A stretch of DNA of 59,167 bases, from NCBI GenBank assembly GCA_900095095.1, contig FMBT01000539.1:1-59167 (forward strand), given 5' to 3'. Below are positions 31,155 through 42,201 of the stretch, in pieces. Each line of letters begins with the position of its first letter. Positions within the stretch are counted from its first letter, which is position 1. A program made the position numbers and the translations under genes. This DNA comes from Fragilariopsis cylindrus CCMP1102 (Eukaryota; Bacillariophyta; Bacillariophyceae; Bacillariales; Bacillariaceae). Below the pieces are notes generated by a model. It was not told the DNA's origin and did no database searches. It saw only the letters and a program-made list of their open reading frames with translations.

Positions 31155-32219
31155 CTACCAGGCAACAGCATTCGTCCAGTACGTATCAACGGTAACTTTT
31201 GATGCCGCTTCCTTCTCTACCTGTTCGGTCTCAATAAGCCAATCCATAAGTCTATCGTAGTAATCACTCGACATACTATTGTCGTTGGGAAAGGCAGGCA
31301 ACGTCGCCGTCATAGTTGCCTCCATCACTTCCTGTTTGGTTTTGTCTTCGTCTTCGTCGCCGCCACCGACAAATTCCTTATAATATTTTCTTGCCAAGTC
31401 CGGTCGCTGATGGATGATCCCGGTAGCTCGCCGCATTGCGAGGACTAGCCGACGAAAGGGGACCCTCAGCTCTTCGAACCGTTCCGGAGTAGTCATGAGA
31501 ACGAGTTGACAAAAGTCCGGAACGCCCCATTCCTTGAGGGAGAAGAAGCCGACGTCGTTCATTCCACGGGCCTTCGCTTCGGGAATCTCGAAGTTCCAGA
31601 ATATCAGAGTTGCTAGATCGGCCTTCCCTGATTCGAGTGCGTCCGTATGGTAAAAACTACCATTATATTTCCCATACGATTCGATGTCGCAATCCATTTT
31701 ACCATCGGCCTTTACCATTGTCTGAACAATCGCTGGACCGCCCGGTCCTGGTGCACCGGGATAGGAAATTGTTTTTCCACACATATCGCTCGGCCGCTTT
31801 ATGCCCGATTTGCTTGTATCGAACATTACGCCACCATCCGTGTGCAGGAACCGTGAAAATCCCAATACGGGCTTGCCTCGAGCTGCATCCTGGGCTAAGT
31901 GCAGCGGCTCCGTCACCGCGACATCCAATCGTCCTTCGATGATTTCCTCCTCGGCCTCCCAGTGATCCGCTGGTTCGACAAGTTCAACATCAAGGTTGAA
32001 TTGGTCGAATATACCGTGTTTCTTGGCAACGATCAGAGGAAGGTGATCGGGATTCACGAACCATTCCAGACCCAGACGGATCTTGGTGGTCTCTTCTTGT
32101 TGACATTGCATCGACGACGTTGAAGTCTCACTACTACATGACTCCGACTGGTCTGAAAGCACGTGATGCTGCTGCAGCAGCATCAGTAGTACTAGTGGTG
32201 CTATTGTTTGTTTCAGCAT
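31155..32219 (-). CDS. NMT1/THI5-like substrate-binding protein with signal peptide
   Basis: 354 aa, single exon. The N-terminus is a signal peptide (KQTIAPLVLLMLLQQHHVLS). The rest is the periplasmic-binding-protein-like fold of NMT1/THI5/ThiY: IRLGLEWFVNPDHLPLIVAK at the start, then KHGIFDQFNLDVELVEP, the DVAVTEPLHLA segment, and a second lobe with KTISYPGAPGPGGP. Relatives either bind thiamine pyrimidine precursors or make them (yeast THI5). With a signal peptide a capture/transport role is likelier (inference). The gene is visibly GC-richer than its neighbours, and together with the rps4 copy it is bracketed by the direct repeats at 30573 and 32499, so transfer or local insertion is possible. 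I found no TPP riboswitch in the flanks. Confidence 0.82.
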   Translation of the reverse strand: MLKQTIAPLVLLMLLQQHHVLSDQSESCSSETSTSSMQCQQEETTKIRLGLEWFVNPDHLPLIVAKKHGIFDQFNLDVELVEPADHWEAEEEIIEGRLDVAVTEPLHLAQDAARGKPVLGFSRFLHTDGGVMFDTSKSGIKRPSDMCGKTISYPGAPGPGGPAIVQTMVKADGKMDCDIESYGKYNGSFYHTDALESGKADLATLIFWNFEIPEAKARGMNDVGFFSLKEWGVPDFCQLVLMTTPERFEELRVPFRRLVLAMRRATGIIHQRPDLARKYYKEFVGGGDEDEDKTKQEVMEATMTATLPAFPNDNSMSSDYYDRLMDWLIETEQVEKEAASKVTVDTYWTNAVAW

Positions 32220-32899
32220 GGTATCTTATATTTCGATAGCTTGGAAGGCAACTGATATCTTCGGTTGGATAATATTATGGTCAAAAGGGGGCGATCTGAA
32301 CTCTTCAAACATTTTTGTCGAAATCTATTGCAGACGAAGATCCAAACTAGCAAGTACCGTTACTGCTTTCTCTAGTAGAGTAGAAAAAACAAGATATATG
32401 CATTATTTTAATGATTCATTCATTCAGCGTTTCTCTGAACGGTAAAATGCAGGTCCTTGCTTCAGCCGTCTTTATCGATGGATCCGTCATAGGCATAACT
32501 AGCAAGCGCGCAATTTGTTGATTTAGGCAGCTAGCGTTTTGGGGCGTAAAAATAGAAAAGGCTTCTCGTTGAGTGAGGAGTCAGTCAACGCGATGAGGTA
32601 GGGCATACAGTAATTTGAATTACTAGTAGTCGCAGTTCAGTTCGCAATTCACGATATAACGTTAACAACTAACTTCAAACTAGGACACAATCTTTCGTTT
32701 TTTAAAGATAAAACTACTGTACTCTCATACAGTACTACACGGTACGGTACGTGACGGTGTCAGAAAAGAGAACATAACAGTAGCTATCATCAGTACAGTA
32801 GTATTGATGCTTGGTACAACAATTACAACTACAACTACAACTACGACGACGACGACGACGTTATAATTTTTGAGAAAAGAAGTTTCACCAAGCAACACA
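32220..32899. other. Divergent spacer between NMT1-like and PA-RING genes
   Basis: 680 bp holding direct repeat copy B, five TACTGTA/TACAGTA words (32606, 32715, 32728, 32794 and neighbours) and an (ACAACT)n/(GAC)n run at 32821-32860. Probably two promoters. Confidence 0.5.
32499..32599. repeat. Direct repeat copy B (101 bp)
   Basis: Same sequence as 30573-30662 with short extra words: TAGC-type 4 bp, TC 2 bp and GTCA-type 4 bp, each duplicating adjacent bases. Confidence 0.95.
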
Positions 32900-35800
32900 A
32901 TGATCAGTAGAAGACATCAATTAGTACTTAAAAACAAAGAACAACAACAACAACAACGAAGATGCATTGAGAAGAAAAGGTGTAGTAGTAATACTGAAAT
33001 ATATGTGACTGACAGAACAAGAAGAAGGCGTCGGTCCCCATCTGCGCTGTTATCATTATCATTGTCATTGTCATCACGAAAAAATATGATATCCTGTTTT
33101 CTTATTTACTACTACTACGTTGTTAGTGCAGTTATTTTTGTTTCAGCTGCTCCGACTAATACTGGATATTTTTCTACTAATGATAATAATAATTATAGAG
33201 ATAAAATGTTTGAAAATAGAGGAAGTAATTTAAATTCAAATTCAAATTCAAATGGAATTAACTTGGTCGACGACAATCGTGATGGTGATGAACAACAACG
33301 CGGTAACAGTGATAGTAGTCGTGATGATGAACGTGATCGTCAAAATCAAAATCAAAATCAACGTGAAACAAAGGCATCATTAACACTATTTGATTTGGAT
33401 GATTCATTTACATACCGTGCTGAAATTGCAACTAATTTTGGTCATACCATTGATTATACACGTTTTGAATATACAGCTGTAATAACAAAACCATCAATCA
33501 AATATAAAAATTTATGTTCCATTGATACTTATTTGCATGCACTTGGAACGCCGATAATTAAATCCTTTGATGGAAAGACATACTACGGGGCAGTCAGCTC
33601 TTACGATACCAAGTCTAAATTATACACAGTACAATATAATAGGGACGGATACGAAGAGGAGCTGGAGAGCAACGAGGTCACGAGTTATCTCGCCGGAGAG
33701 CCGTACTGGCTTCCCTCAGGAGTAGAGAAAGATAACAAGTTAGTAGAATTTCCAGACGGACCAATTGCTTTATTAGTGGAATTAGGTGGCGGGTGTGATA
33801 TAGTAACAAAAGCAAAGAATGCATTACAGTTACAACAAACAATAGCTGAAGATCTAAAATACGTCATATTTTATAATAATAATGATCCTAATAATAATGA
33901 TTCATTTGATAAAATTGTTACGTTGTCTCTTGCTCTGGAAGGAGGGGAAGAAAAATCACCGTCACCACCATCTACTCAAGCACCTACTCAAGCACCTACT
34001 GCAGGACCTACTGCAGGAGTATTCTCACCAACCTATTTACCAACGACATGGTTACCAACAACGACATGGTTACCAACAACAACAGATTTACCAACAACAA
34101 TATCATCAGCATTGTCCCCATCACCATCGTTCAACAATAATAGTACTAATAGTACTGGGACATCAACGACCGATGATATTATTACTGGATTTGATGAAAA
34201 TGGTACCATTATTATTAATGATGATGGTTTTGATGATTTTGATGATGAAGATATTGATGATATTGAATTTGGAGAAGACAAAGATGACGATAGTAGTTTA
34301 GATGATTACTTATCGGTACGGAAACGAAAAAGACGGAAAATGTTACAACAACAAAAGGAAGGAGAAAGAAGTGAGAAAAGGAAAGAAAACTACAAGAAGA
34401 AGAAATCTTTGAAAAACCAAATGATAAAAGAATTAATGGATAATAATTCAATTGTATTTGTTTCTATTAGTTATAATACTGGTATAGAAATATTAAAACT
34501 TATGACTCGTTTATTATCAGAGGCCGGTAGTGATGGTGGTGCATACACAATTGATGGTGGTGCATACGTAATGAATCCTGATTTTACAAAACCTGGTAAT
34601 AAACAATGGCGATTACCTATAAAATTAGAAAAAGCTGGATCAGGATCCAGTAGTAGCGATGGCAATTCAGGTTATTACCGACCTACGGGTGGTTACGGTA
34701 ATAGTAATGAATTTTCCCGGCCGAGTAGTGGTGGTAATAATAATAGTAATAATAATGATAATGTTGTTGGAGAAGATACCAATAATGGTACTGGTAATAA
34801 TGGTGGACGTCCATATACTGACTCATACGGTGATGATGCACCTGGTTCATTTTATTATTTCAGATTTGTATTATTTGGTCTATTAATAATTTCACCATGT
34901 ATAAGAGCTGCGTATCTATGGTGGGCTGGTGGTGGTCGGGTACGATTTCGACGACGTGAAGGAATTGATGGAGATGGAAATGGCAATCCAATTGTTGGAC
35001 TGCAATACATACCCCCAATGGATAATTGGTTTGGTATATACGAACCATCTGAGGGAGAACCTGTCCATGATCGATTAACAAGACAACAGGTACTAGGATT
35101 ACCCGAAATAATATATAAAAAACCATACTACGACGATGATGATAATGATGATAATAATGATGATGATCTATTAGTAACGGTCATAGAGGAAGAGGAAGAT
35201 AGCACTGATAACGATGATGACGATGACGATGACGATGACGTTGACGTTGACGTTGATGTTGACGATGCGAATAGTAATAATCACGATTCAGAGGAAAATA
35301 ATGATGATAAGAAGGATGTCGACGCTAACGATGATGATAAGAGCAGCAGCATTGATGAAGTCCTTCCAAAACAGAAAACCATTCTGGAGAAGCAATCGAC
35401 TACAGAGGAAGATTCAAGAATAGTCGAGCGCTCGTCGATATCATTGTCCCAAATGGAACAGCCATCCACTATCTCACTTCCTGCCGCCAATTCGCAGAGC
35501 AATACATCAATTCATTCTTCTATCACCGCAACTACTGTTCATAGTGCATTTTCCTCTGTTACAGAAGAAGCTGTGCTACCTGACGAAGAACAACCAGCGG
35601 AAATATCTCAGCCTTTGTCTTTTAACACGCAACGGATGCTTCGATCGTTTACCGCCACGACATGTACCACTTGTTCTATTTGTATTGATGAATTTGAAGA
35701 AGGTGAAAAAGTTCGTCTATTGCCATTGTGTGGACATGGATTCCACACAGATTGTATCCTACCCTGGTTGAAGGATCGTCAGGGATGTTGCCCACTATGT

Positions 35801-35986
35801 AAAACGGCCGTGTTGGACACTAATACTGGTTCTAGTAGTACCGTTAACATTAGCAGCAGCAGCAGCAGCAGCAGCGATAACGACAGCGAGAGTGACAACA
35901 ACGACAACGAGAGTGACAACGACAATAACAATAACAATAACAATAGCGCCTCTCTTACACGAGAAGGGCCATTGCGTCTCCGTTGA
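32900..35986 (+). CDS. PA-TM-RING-H2 type E3 ubiquitin ligase with inserted Tudor-like module
   Basis: 1028 aa from the ATG at 32900 (the open frame runs ten codons further to a TTG). Order: basic N-terminus and a signal/anchor helix (ISCFLIYYYYVVSAVIFVSA, about 60-80); a protease-associated (PA) domain, its second half seen in GPIALLVELGGGCDIVTKAKNA; inside it, at about 214-274, a module like the Tudor/PWWP-type folds (IIKSFDGKTYYGAVSSYD ... YTVQYNRDGYEEELESNE); a Pro/Thr-rich linker; a basic/acidic region; a membrane helix (about 652-675); then RING-H2 at about 922-965 (CSICIDEF ... CGHGFHTDC ... GCCPLCK). PA-TM-RING proteins sort or ubiquitinate membrane cargo in endomembranes. The bases coding the module look GC-richer than the rest. 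Poly-Asp and poly-Ser runs flank the RING. Confidence 0.85.
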   Translation: MISRRHQLVLKNKEQQQQQRRCIEKKRCSSNTEIYVTDRTRRRRRSPSALLSLSLSLSSRKNMISCFLIYYYYVVSAVIFVSAAPTNTGYFSTNDNNNYRDKMFENRGSNLNSNSNSNGINLVDDNRDGDEQQRGNSDSSRDDERDRQNQNQNQRETKASLTLFDLDDSFTYRAEIATNFGHTIDYTRFEYTAVITKPSIKYKNLCSIDTYLHALGTPIIKSFDGKTYYGAVSSYDTKSKLYTVQYNRDGYEEELESNEVTSYLAGEPYWLPSGVEKDNKLVEFPDGPIALLVELGGGCDIVTKAKNALQLQQTIAEDLKYVIFYNNNDPNNNDSFDKIVTLSLALEGGEEKSPSPPSTQAPTQAPTAGPTAGVFSPTYLPTTWLPTTTWLPTTTDLPTTISSALSPSPSFNNNSTNSTGTSTTDDIITGFDENGTIIINDDGFDDFDDEDIDDIEFGEDKDDDSSLDDYLSVRKRKRRKMLQQQKEGERSEKRKENYKKKKSLKNQMIKELMDNNSIVFVSISYNTGIEILKLMTRLLSEAGSDGGAYTIDGGAYVMNPDFTKPGNKQWRLPIKLEKAGSGSSSSDGNSGYYRPTGGYGNSNEFSRPSSGGNNNSNNNDNVVGEDTNNGTGNNGGRPYTDSYGDDAPGSFYYFRFVLFGLLIISPCIRAAYLWWAGGGRVRFRRREGIDGDGNGNPIVGLQYIPPMDNWFGIYEPSEGEPVHDRLTRQQVLGLPEIIYKKPYYDDDDNDDNNDDDLLVTVIEEEEDSTDNDDDDDDDDDVDVDVDVDDANSNNHDSEENNDDKKDVDANDDDKSSSIDEVLPKQKTILEKQSTTEEDSRIVERSSISLSQMEQPSTISLPAANSQSNTSIHSSITATTVHSAFSSVTEEAVLPDEEQPAEISQPLSFNTQRMLRSFTATTCTTCSICIDEFEEGEKVRLLPLCGHGFHTDCILPWLKDRQGCCPLCKTAVLDTNTGSSSTVNISSSSSSSSDNDSESDNNDNESDNDNNNNNNNSASLTREGPLRLR

Positions 35987-36101
35987 AAAGTGCTGTAGAC
36001 TTGCAATGCATTCGCCACAGCTGAAGTCACGATAGAGAAACGATGTGAAACGTATAAAGTGCACAGACAGACAAACAATCACAATTGACAGAAGAACAAG
36101 C

Positions 36102-36140
<39 letters not shown>

Positions 36141-36609
36141 AAGATATCTCGACATGTTTACAATTTGTAATGTAAAATTATTACTTGTGTGCGATCCAAT
36201 TTTCACAAAAATCATTATAATGACAATCCTCCTAAGAAATGAATAGATCCAAAAAAGATTTGCCGGTAGAATGGCAATATCAGCATAGGAGGATATACTA
36301 GTAGTATAATCAAATGATATCTTTATCGGTTTTGTCTTTATTACGACTCAGGCAAAATCCCTTCAAAATAAGAGGAAGATATTGATGACAACAACAGCGA
36401 CGTCAATACTATCGATACTAGAGATCATATAAAATCTAATAATGATTTATTTAATGTTAAATATTACACGAATGGAAAGCAGACGTCAGAGGATGATTTC
36501 ATTATCACGTCCTACATCAATAGAATCGAATGAAATCCTTGCTCACTCTACTGCACTGTAGTCGCGGCTAGTAGAGAGTAATAGCTTAGCTTAGCTAGGC
36601 ATGCTCGAA
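35987..36609. other. Intergenic spacer with (GA)n
   Basis: Tail-to-tail spacer between the PA-RING and SET genes, with a (GA)n run at about 36104-36136. No gene. Confidence 0.5.
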
Positions 36610-38801
36610 CTAGATACCCTCTTTTTCTTGTTCGAGTTGATATAACTTCCATGCGATTTGATGTTGTACATAAGGTTCAACCACCCAATAGAGACGTTTT
36701 TGTTCCTCTACTGGTAAATATTTCAGTCCACGAAATCCATCTGCAGAATGACACTTGTCGTCACCACAACGACAGTAAAACCATGGTTCTTCAGCACCAC
36801 TCGAATCCCAATTAAGCTGATTGTATCCTATGGTGGCAGCAGATGTTTGTTGTGCAGGTGTAAGTTGGCACCAATATAAGTCTGATAAGGGAATGTCTTC
36901 TTCATCTGCATCCCAATTAACTTCGTTATATCCTAGCGCCAATGCAGCCTTCCTTTGTTCATCTGTCAATTCACCCCAATCCATATCATCTATCAGCGTG
37001 TCATCCTCATGATGACTTACAACAGCAGGTGATGGTGATTCTTCTTTTTCTTCTTCTTCAGTTTCATTCCACGAATTATCTGTATAGCCGAGGACTTTAG
37101 CAGCATCCCGTTCTTCGGAAGTTAGTTCCTTCCAGTCCTTTTCGAAGGCAGATATATCACCTTCTCTATCCTCATCCCATATTGTTTGCGTATATCCTAA
37201 AATCTTAGCTGCCTTAACAATTTTTGATGGCAATTCTTCCCAATCCCATTCATCGAAGAAATCTTTTGGAGTTACATTTACTGGACTATTGGGAAGATAA
37301 TCGTCATTCGACCAATGCCACAAAATGTAATTTGTTGTTATCTCATCACCGGGTACAAGTGCTCGATGAGTCGTCATCGCGTTGGGTATATCAGGAAACT
37401 CGCACTTGGATTGTAACTCTTCCTGAACCCAAGACGGTTGACCTGGTGCCACTAATGGACATGCAGACGAACAATCATCATCTGCCAATCGAACAGTATC
37501 ATATGCCGTTGCAGATGATCCACAGGCGTGGTTATTGAAATGCCCTGGAACCTGTTTGTAAGACGTAGAAAAATAAAAGAGAAGCATATTACAACATGTT
37601 GTATGTAGTTAAGGGATGATAATATTTGACATCTAACAAAGAAATCTGATTTATTATCAACACATTTTTTACTTATTAAAAACTAACTGCGGGATGACCT
37701 TTCTTACCTCTAAACATCTTGCTTCGCAACCACAAAGAGACGTGGGGCGCTTCATTATTTTTGGGTCATAGTTTTCTTCGCAATCCTCAACTAAAGCTTC
37801 CTCGAAATCTAAAATTTCAAATCTTCTTTCCGGTGGCAAGGACGACGACGATGACGATGACGAAGTATTATTGTCGCCGCCACTATCGCTATTATTATTA
37901 TTGGGGGAGATAAACTCCACAATAACAACATCGTTTTCGTATAGTTCCATGTGATAAGATGGATTACTTTCTGATGGTAAGATATGTTCCTCTATTCGAT
38001 GATGATCCTCCGGAACGTACGAAAAATCATCAACAGTAAAAGACAACCTATAGCCGCTCGCACCTGGACGATCCGTGCATCCATATAATTTTTGCCATTC
38101 CACAAATCGTTGTGCAAAAGCTGTTCGTTCCGGAGAGAGCGACGAAGAAGAAGAAGCTTGCAACAGTGTCTGATGATTGGAGGGACCTGTCGGTGATGTC
38201 ATGATAATCTCATCCTTTCCCATACTACGATTGGCGTGCATAGAAATACCCATCCCTTCTCGTATTTGGAGCTTATAATCATTTGTTTCTGTGTATAATT
38301 GGATGCAATATAATTTCTTTCCTGTGGTTGTTGTTGTTGTTGTTGGTGTTATTTCGGGCGATAACACCTCACCATCGTCATCGCTACTCTCACTACCACT
38401 ATCACTACTGTCATCATCCCAAAGATTCGCATTGTAACCTAAACTCGTCGCTGCCTGTTGTTCGGGAATACTTAAATTACTCCAATCTTGTTGACAAGTG
38501 GATGGTTCTTGATCTTTATCCCATAATTGTTTCGTGTATCCTAGTACCTATTATTAGTGGAAAGAGGAAATAGGTGTGTCAACAGAGAGACATACAGTAG
38601 TGAGTTCTTGCTTTTATTGGTGGATAATACTATGATAATACTATTATAATAATCATTCAATTTTTTGTACAATTATATACAAGTCTACATTACATAACTT
38701 ACCGATGCACCTTCACGAATCCATTGTGGTAGTTCCTTCCAATCGCTCTCCTCGTACTGGTCGAGAATGGGTTTTTCCTGAATGGGCGACGAAGACGACA
38801 T
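36610..38801 (-). CDS. SET-domain protein with six W/LGY/W repeats, three exons
   Basis: Predicted SET-type lysine methyltransferase or relative. Exons: 38801-38703, 38547-37708 and 37551-36610; introns 155 and 156 bp, both in phase 0, starting GTAAG; 626 aa. SET hallmarks: the N-terminal core (LQIREGMGISMHANRSMGKD), FNNHACGSSA as the usual NHxCxPN region, RALVPGDEITTNYIL as the GEE/DY region, and a post-SET FYCRCGDDKC. Six 27-residue repeats of pattern DWxxL ... AAxxLGYxxxxWD occur: two N-terminal to SET (the first split by intron 1) and four between the SET core and post-SET (about 37255 to 36800). The NHS and catalytic Tyr regions are altered (NHAC, TNY), so activity is uncertain. No signal peptide. 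Substrate unknown. Confidence 0.75.
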
Positions 38802-39511
38802 CTTGGAAAAAGTGGAAGGTGCACTACGGAAGAAAATGAATGTACTGTACTATGAACGAAATAATAGGAGAAATATAAAAAATTCTTGTTTGAGTTTCCT
38901 TTCCTTTTCAATCGTTAGTGCTTTGTAACTCCTCTACAAATTCGTTTTCGTTAACCTATCTACGTCAAGTAGTACTAGTACTCGTTATATTACGATGTGT
39001 TCTTATTTATGATTTTTCTCAGTGGTACAATTATTGCATACTGTAGCTGTGCGCATGCTCAATGCATGTGTTTTTATTGTACTAATAGATATGCATGCGA
39101 CACTCAATTGGTGTTGGTGATACAAGCAAGAAAGGTAGAAAGCCTAAACAACCTCCATCACATCCAGCCTGAACAAGTTAAGTTTTGCACCAGTACAGTA
39201 TGAGTTCAAGTGTATAATATATGGTGGTCGATTCTTCCGTTGAAAGAGAGAGAGTTACGGTAAATATATCAAAAGAGCGAAGTTCTAGCAAGTACGATGC
39301 ACGACTGCATCTGTTTGATTTCTGGTCCACGACTGCAAGTAGACAATCATTGTTGCATGTTCTCCTTCACACATTTTTTTTGGCTTCAATTTACGTACAC
39401 AATTTCAGAACTAGGAAACGAGGCCTATTATATGTAATAGTAACAAATAATAGCAGTACTATTTGAACAACAGAGGCAAACGACAGAAGTCTTTATAAGC
39501 GTACTACGGTC
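38802..39511. other. Divergent spacer
   Basis: 710 bp between the SET gene (minus) and the methyltransferase gene (plus). TACTGTA/TACAGTA words at 38843, 39039 and 39194. No gene. Confidence 0.45.
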
Positions 39512-40243
39512 ATGTCTACGGTTTCGTCACCGTCGTCGTCGTTGTCGTCGTTGTTGCCGTCGTCTCGATATTGTTGGAGAATATACCCCCCTCCAGCCTC
39601 TCAACAACAACGTAATAAACTAACAGCAAAAACAAAGAGGAAGAAGAAGAAGAAGGATGATCGGAATATCAATAGCATTGTCAACAACGATGACAATATG
39701 GCACCAGAGCAAGACAAACCAAAACCAAAACCAAAGTCAACATCAAATGCTGAGGAACAGGAAAAGGAAAAGAAAATATGGCAACAAAAACAAAGTTATC
39801 AGTATCAGAATCAATACACATATTCGTACAAAGTAGGTGATGAGGTATTGATGCTGATTCCACTACAAGAACAACAGCAATATCAAAAGAAGATTCAACA
39901 GCAACAACTACAACTACAGCAAGAACGAGTAGTAATGACGGTGGACGAAGAAGTAGAAGAAGAAGTACAGATATCAGTAATGAATAAAAACAAAAGGCAA
40001 AAATTGCAGCCGACAATGACGATGACGACGACGACGGAGCAGACAACTTCTGCTACTATACTAACCAACAACAACTATCGTGTACCAGTTGCGGGGATAG
40101 TGGTTCAGATCACTGATGAGAAGGACAACGAGAATGAGAATGAGAATGAGTATGACAACACAAATGAAAGGAAACAACGAAAGAGGACTTTAGTTCATGT
40201 CCGTCGACGAAATTGGAATAGTGGCATCATCAACAACAACAGT

Positions 40244-40286
<43 letters not shown>

Positions 40287-41800
40287 CCAGCAATAGCAAT
40301 AGCAATAGCAATAGCAACGATGGGAACAGTCACAACAACAATAATAACAATAGTAGTCTCATCAAAGTCTTTTCTTTAAAAGAACAACGTAAATATCTTC
40401 AACCAGATTTTTCTTCATCATCGTTGCAATCATCGTTACCATCACTGTTATCATCAACACCGTCCTATGATGACGACGATAATAAGAAGAATTTCATGAA
40501 CAGTAGTAGCAGATGTTCTATCATTCTTGTGGAAGAAACTCTTCCATTTCGTCAATTGGTTCGATTTCAACTACATGTTCAGCCTAGTAATAATAATAAT
40601 AATAATGAGAAGCTGAAAGTAATTAAAATGAAGAAGGATCGTGTACTAGAAATTGGATGTTCTACTGGAGAACTATCACAACTTATTTGGAAGAATCAAC
40701 AATATCAATATCAATATCAATATCAATACCAGCATGATCAATACCAGCATGATCAAAGTCAATTATACGAAAAAAAAGATAATTCTAGTACAAGTACTAA
40801 TACTTTACCATCATCGTCATCGTCATCGACAACACTATCACAATCATCGTCATCGTGGATAGGGATGGATAATTCACAAGAAATGATCAATAAATGTACA
40901 GAAAAACTTCAAAAACATCAACAACAACAACAATCACAGTCTCACTATAATACGAAAATAATTAAGATAGATGTACTATCCGAACCACAAAAGGCTGTAA
41001 GAGAAGCATTACTATTTCCTTATAGTTCACCAACAACTGTATTAATTGATATTGGTGGTAATCGTGAATATGAACCTGTTCTTCAAACTTTATCATGGGT
41101 TTTAAAATCATTTGGAGAAGGAGGAGGAGAAGAAGAAGAAAAAGGAGAAGTAGGAGAAGGATCAAGAAACAAAAACAAACTTCGACTGATAATCGTGAAA
41201 AGTCGAGCCCTTGTTCGAGCTTTACTTTCCGAATGTAATGATGATGATGATGATGATGATGATGACGACTCCAGTCATAAGAGGAATAGCAACAAGAACA
41301 ATAACAATAACAGCAATAATAGTGGTGTACGTGTAGATTCTTCTACGGGATTAATAACGAATGGTACTGAATGGTTACAAAATTCTTTCAGTAAAGAAGG
41401 AAAAGAAGAAGAAAGGAAGGTCTTATTACTACGTAATCGTTTTAAACATCCATTAAAAGCTCCTTTAGTCTTGTCACCAAAGGATAACAAAACACCTATT
41501 TGTCGTTATCATAATTACCATCGTGACGGATGCAAGTTATACAACAACACCAACACCAACAGCAATAAAAAGACTATCAGCAGCAGCACCAATGAAAACG
41601 ATAACACTAGTGATATAGTACAACAACAACAACAAAAACTAAGCACCACCAACACTGTTCCTGATGCTGATGCTGATGCCAATACCAATACCGCTGCCAC
41701 TGCCGTTTGTCATTTCGATCATGATTATTGTCATGCATGTCTACAACTTGGACACGTAGCGAAAGATTGCTCTGTAGATGAAACAAAATGCTGTTACTGA
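39512..41800 (+). CDS. SAM-dependent methyltransferase with CCCH and CCHC zinc fingers
   Basis: 762 aa, single exon. A long low-complexity N-terminus (Lys-rich, then Gln, then Asn runs) precedes a Rossmann methyltransferase domain: motif I VLEIGCSTGELSQLIW (about 376-391), IGMDNSQEMINKC, IIKIDVLSEP and ALLFPYSSPTTVLIDIGGNR. At the C-terminus a CCCH-like zinc finger is visible, ICRYHNYHRDGCKLY ... VCHFDH, interrupted by roughly 55 residues of Asn/Thr/Ser/Gln-rich sequence between the second and third Cys. Directly after it comes a zinc knuckle CHACLQLGHVAKDC (C-x2-C-x4-H-x4-C). This suggests an RNA-binding methyltransferase (inference). Methyl acceptor unknown. Homopolymer runs come from trinucleotide repeats in the DNA. 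Confidence 0.75.
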
Positions 41801-42201
41801 ACTAAATTAAATCAAATCAAATTAAATTAAATTGACTTATATATACTGTAACGTTACTTCGAGTTAGCTAAGTATATTGATCAAAAATCTATCTGCATTT
41901 TTCTATTAGAGTTAGTGTTAACTAGTGTTAGAATCGACGCGTTCTGTGACGTATCTCGTGGTTCGTAACGCGCGCTACAACCTGCCTATCCACCTCCGAC
42001 ACGTGTAACATCGTCATAAAAACAACATCTCTCACTAAAGAAGACAAGAACAAAATTTGTTTTTGACACACATTTTAGATAGAAAGAAGGTGCAGAAAGA
42101 AGCAGAAGAAAAGGACAAGACAATAACACAGCCAAGCAGGAAGAAGTGGTTGCAATAGCAGTTCCAGACGACAACGAAGACAACAAACTAGACCTAATAG
42201 A
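41801..42201. other. Intergenic spacer
   Basis: About 400 bp with an AAATT/AAATC short repeat near 41806-41832. Promoter and 5' UTR of the VKOR gene. Confidence 0.45.

Noticed and set aside
31080-31155. TPP riboswitch in the 3' flank of the NMT1/THI5-like gene
   Set aside because: Diatom thiamine genes can carry one, but the conserved CTGAGA and matching core are absent in either flank I read.
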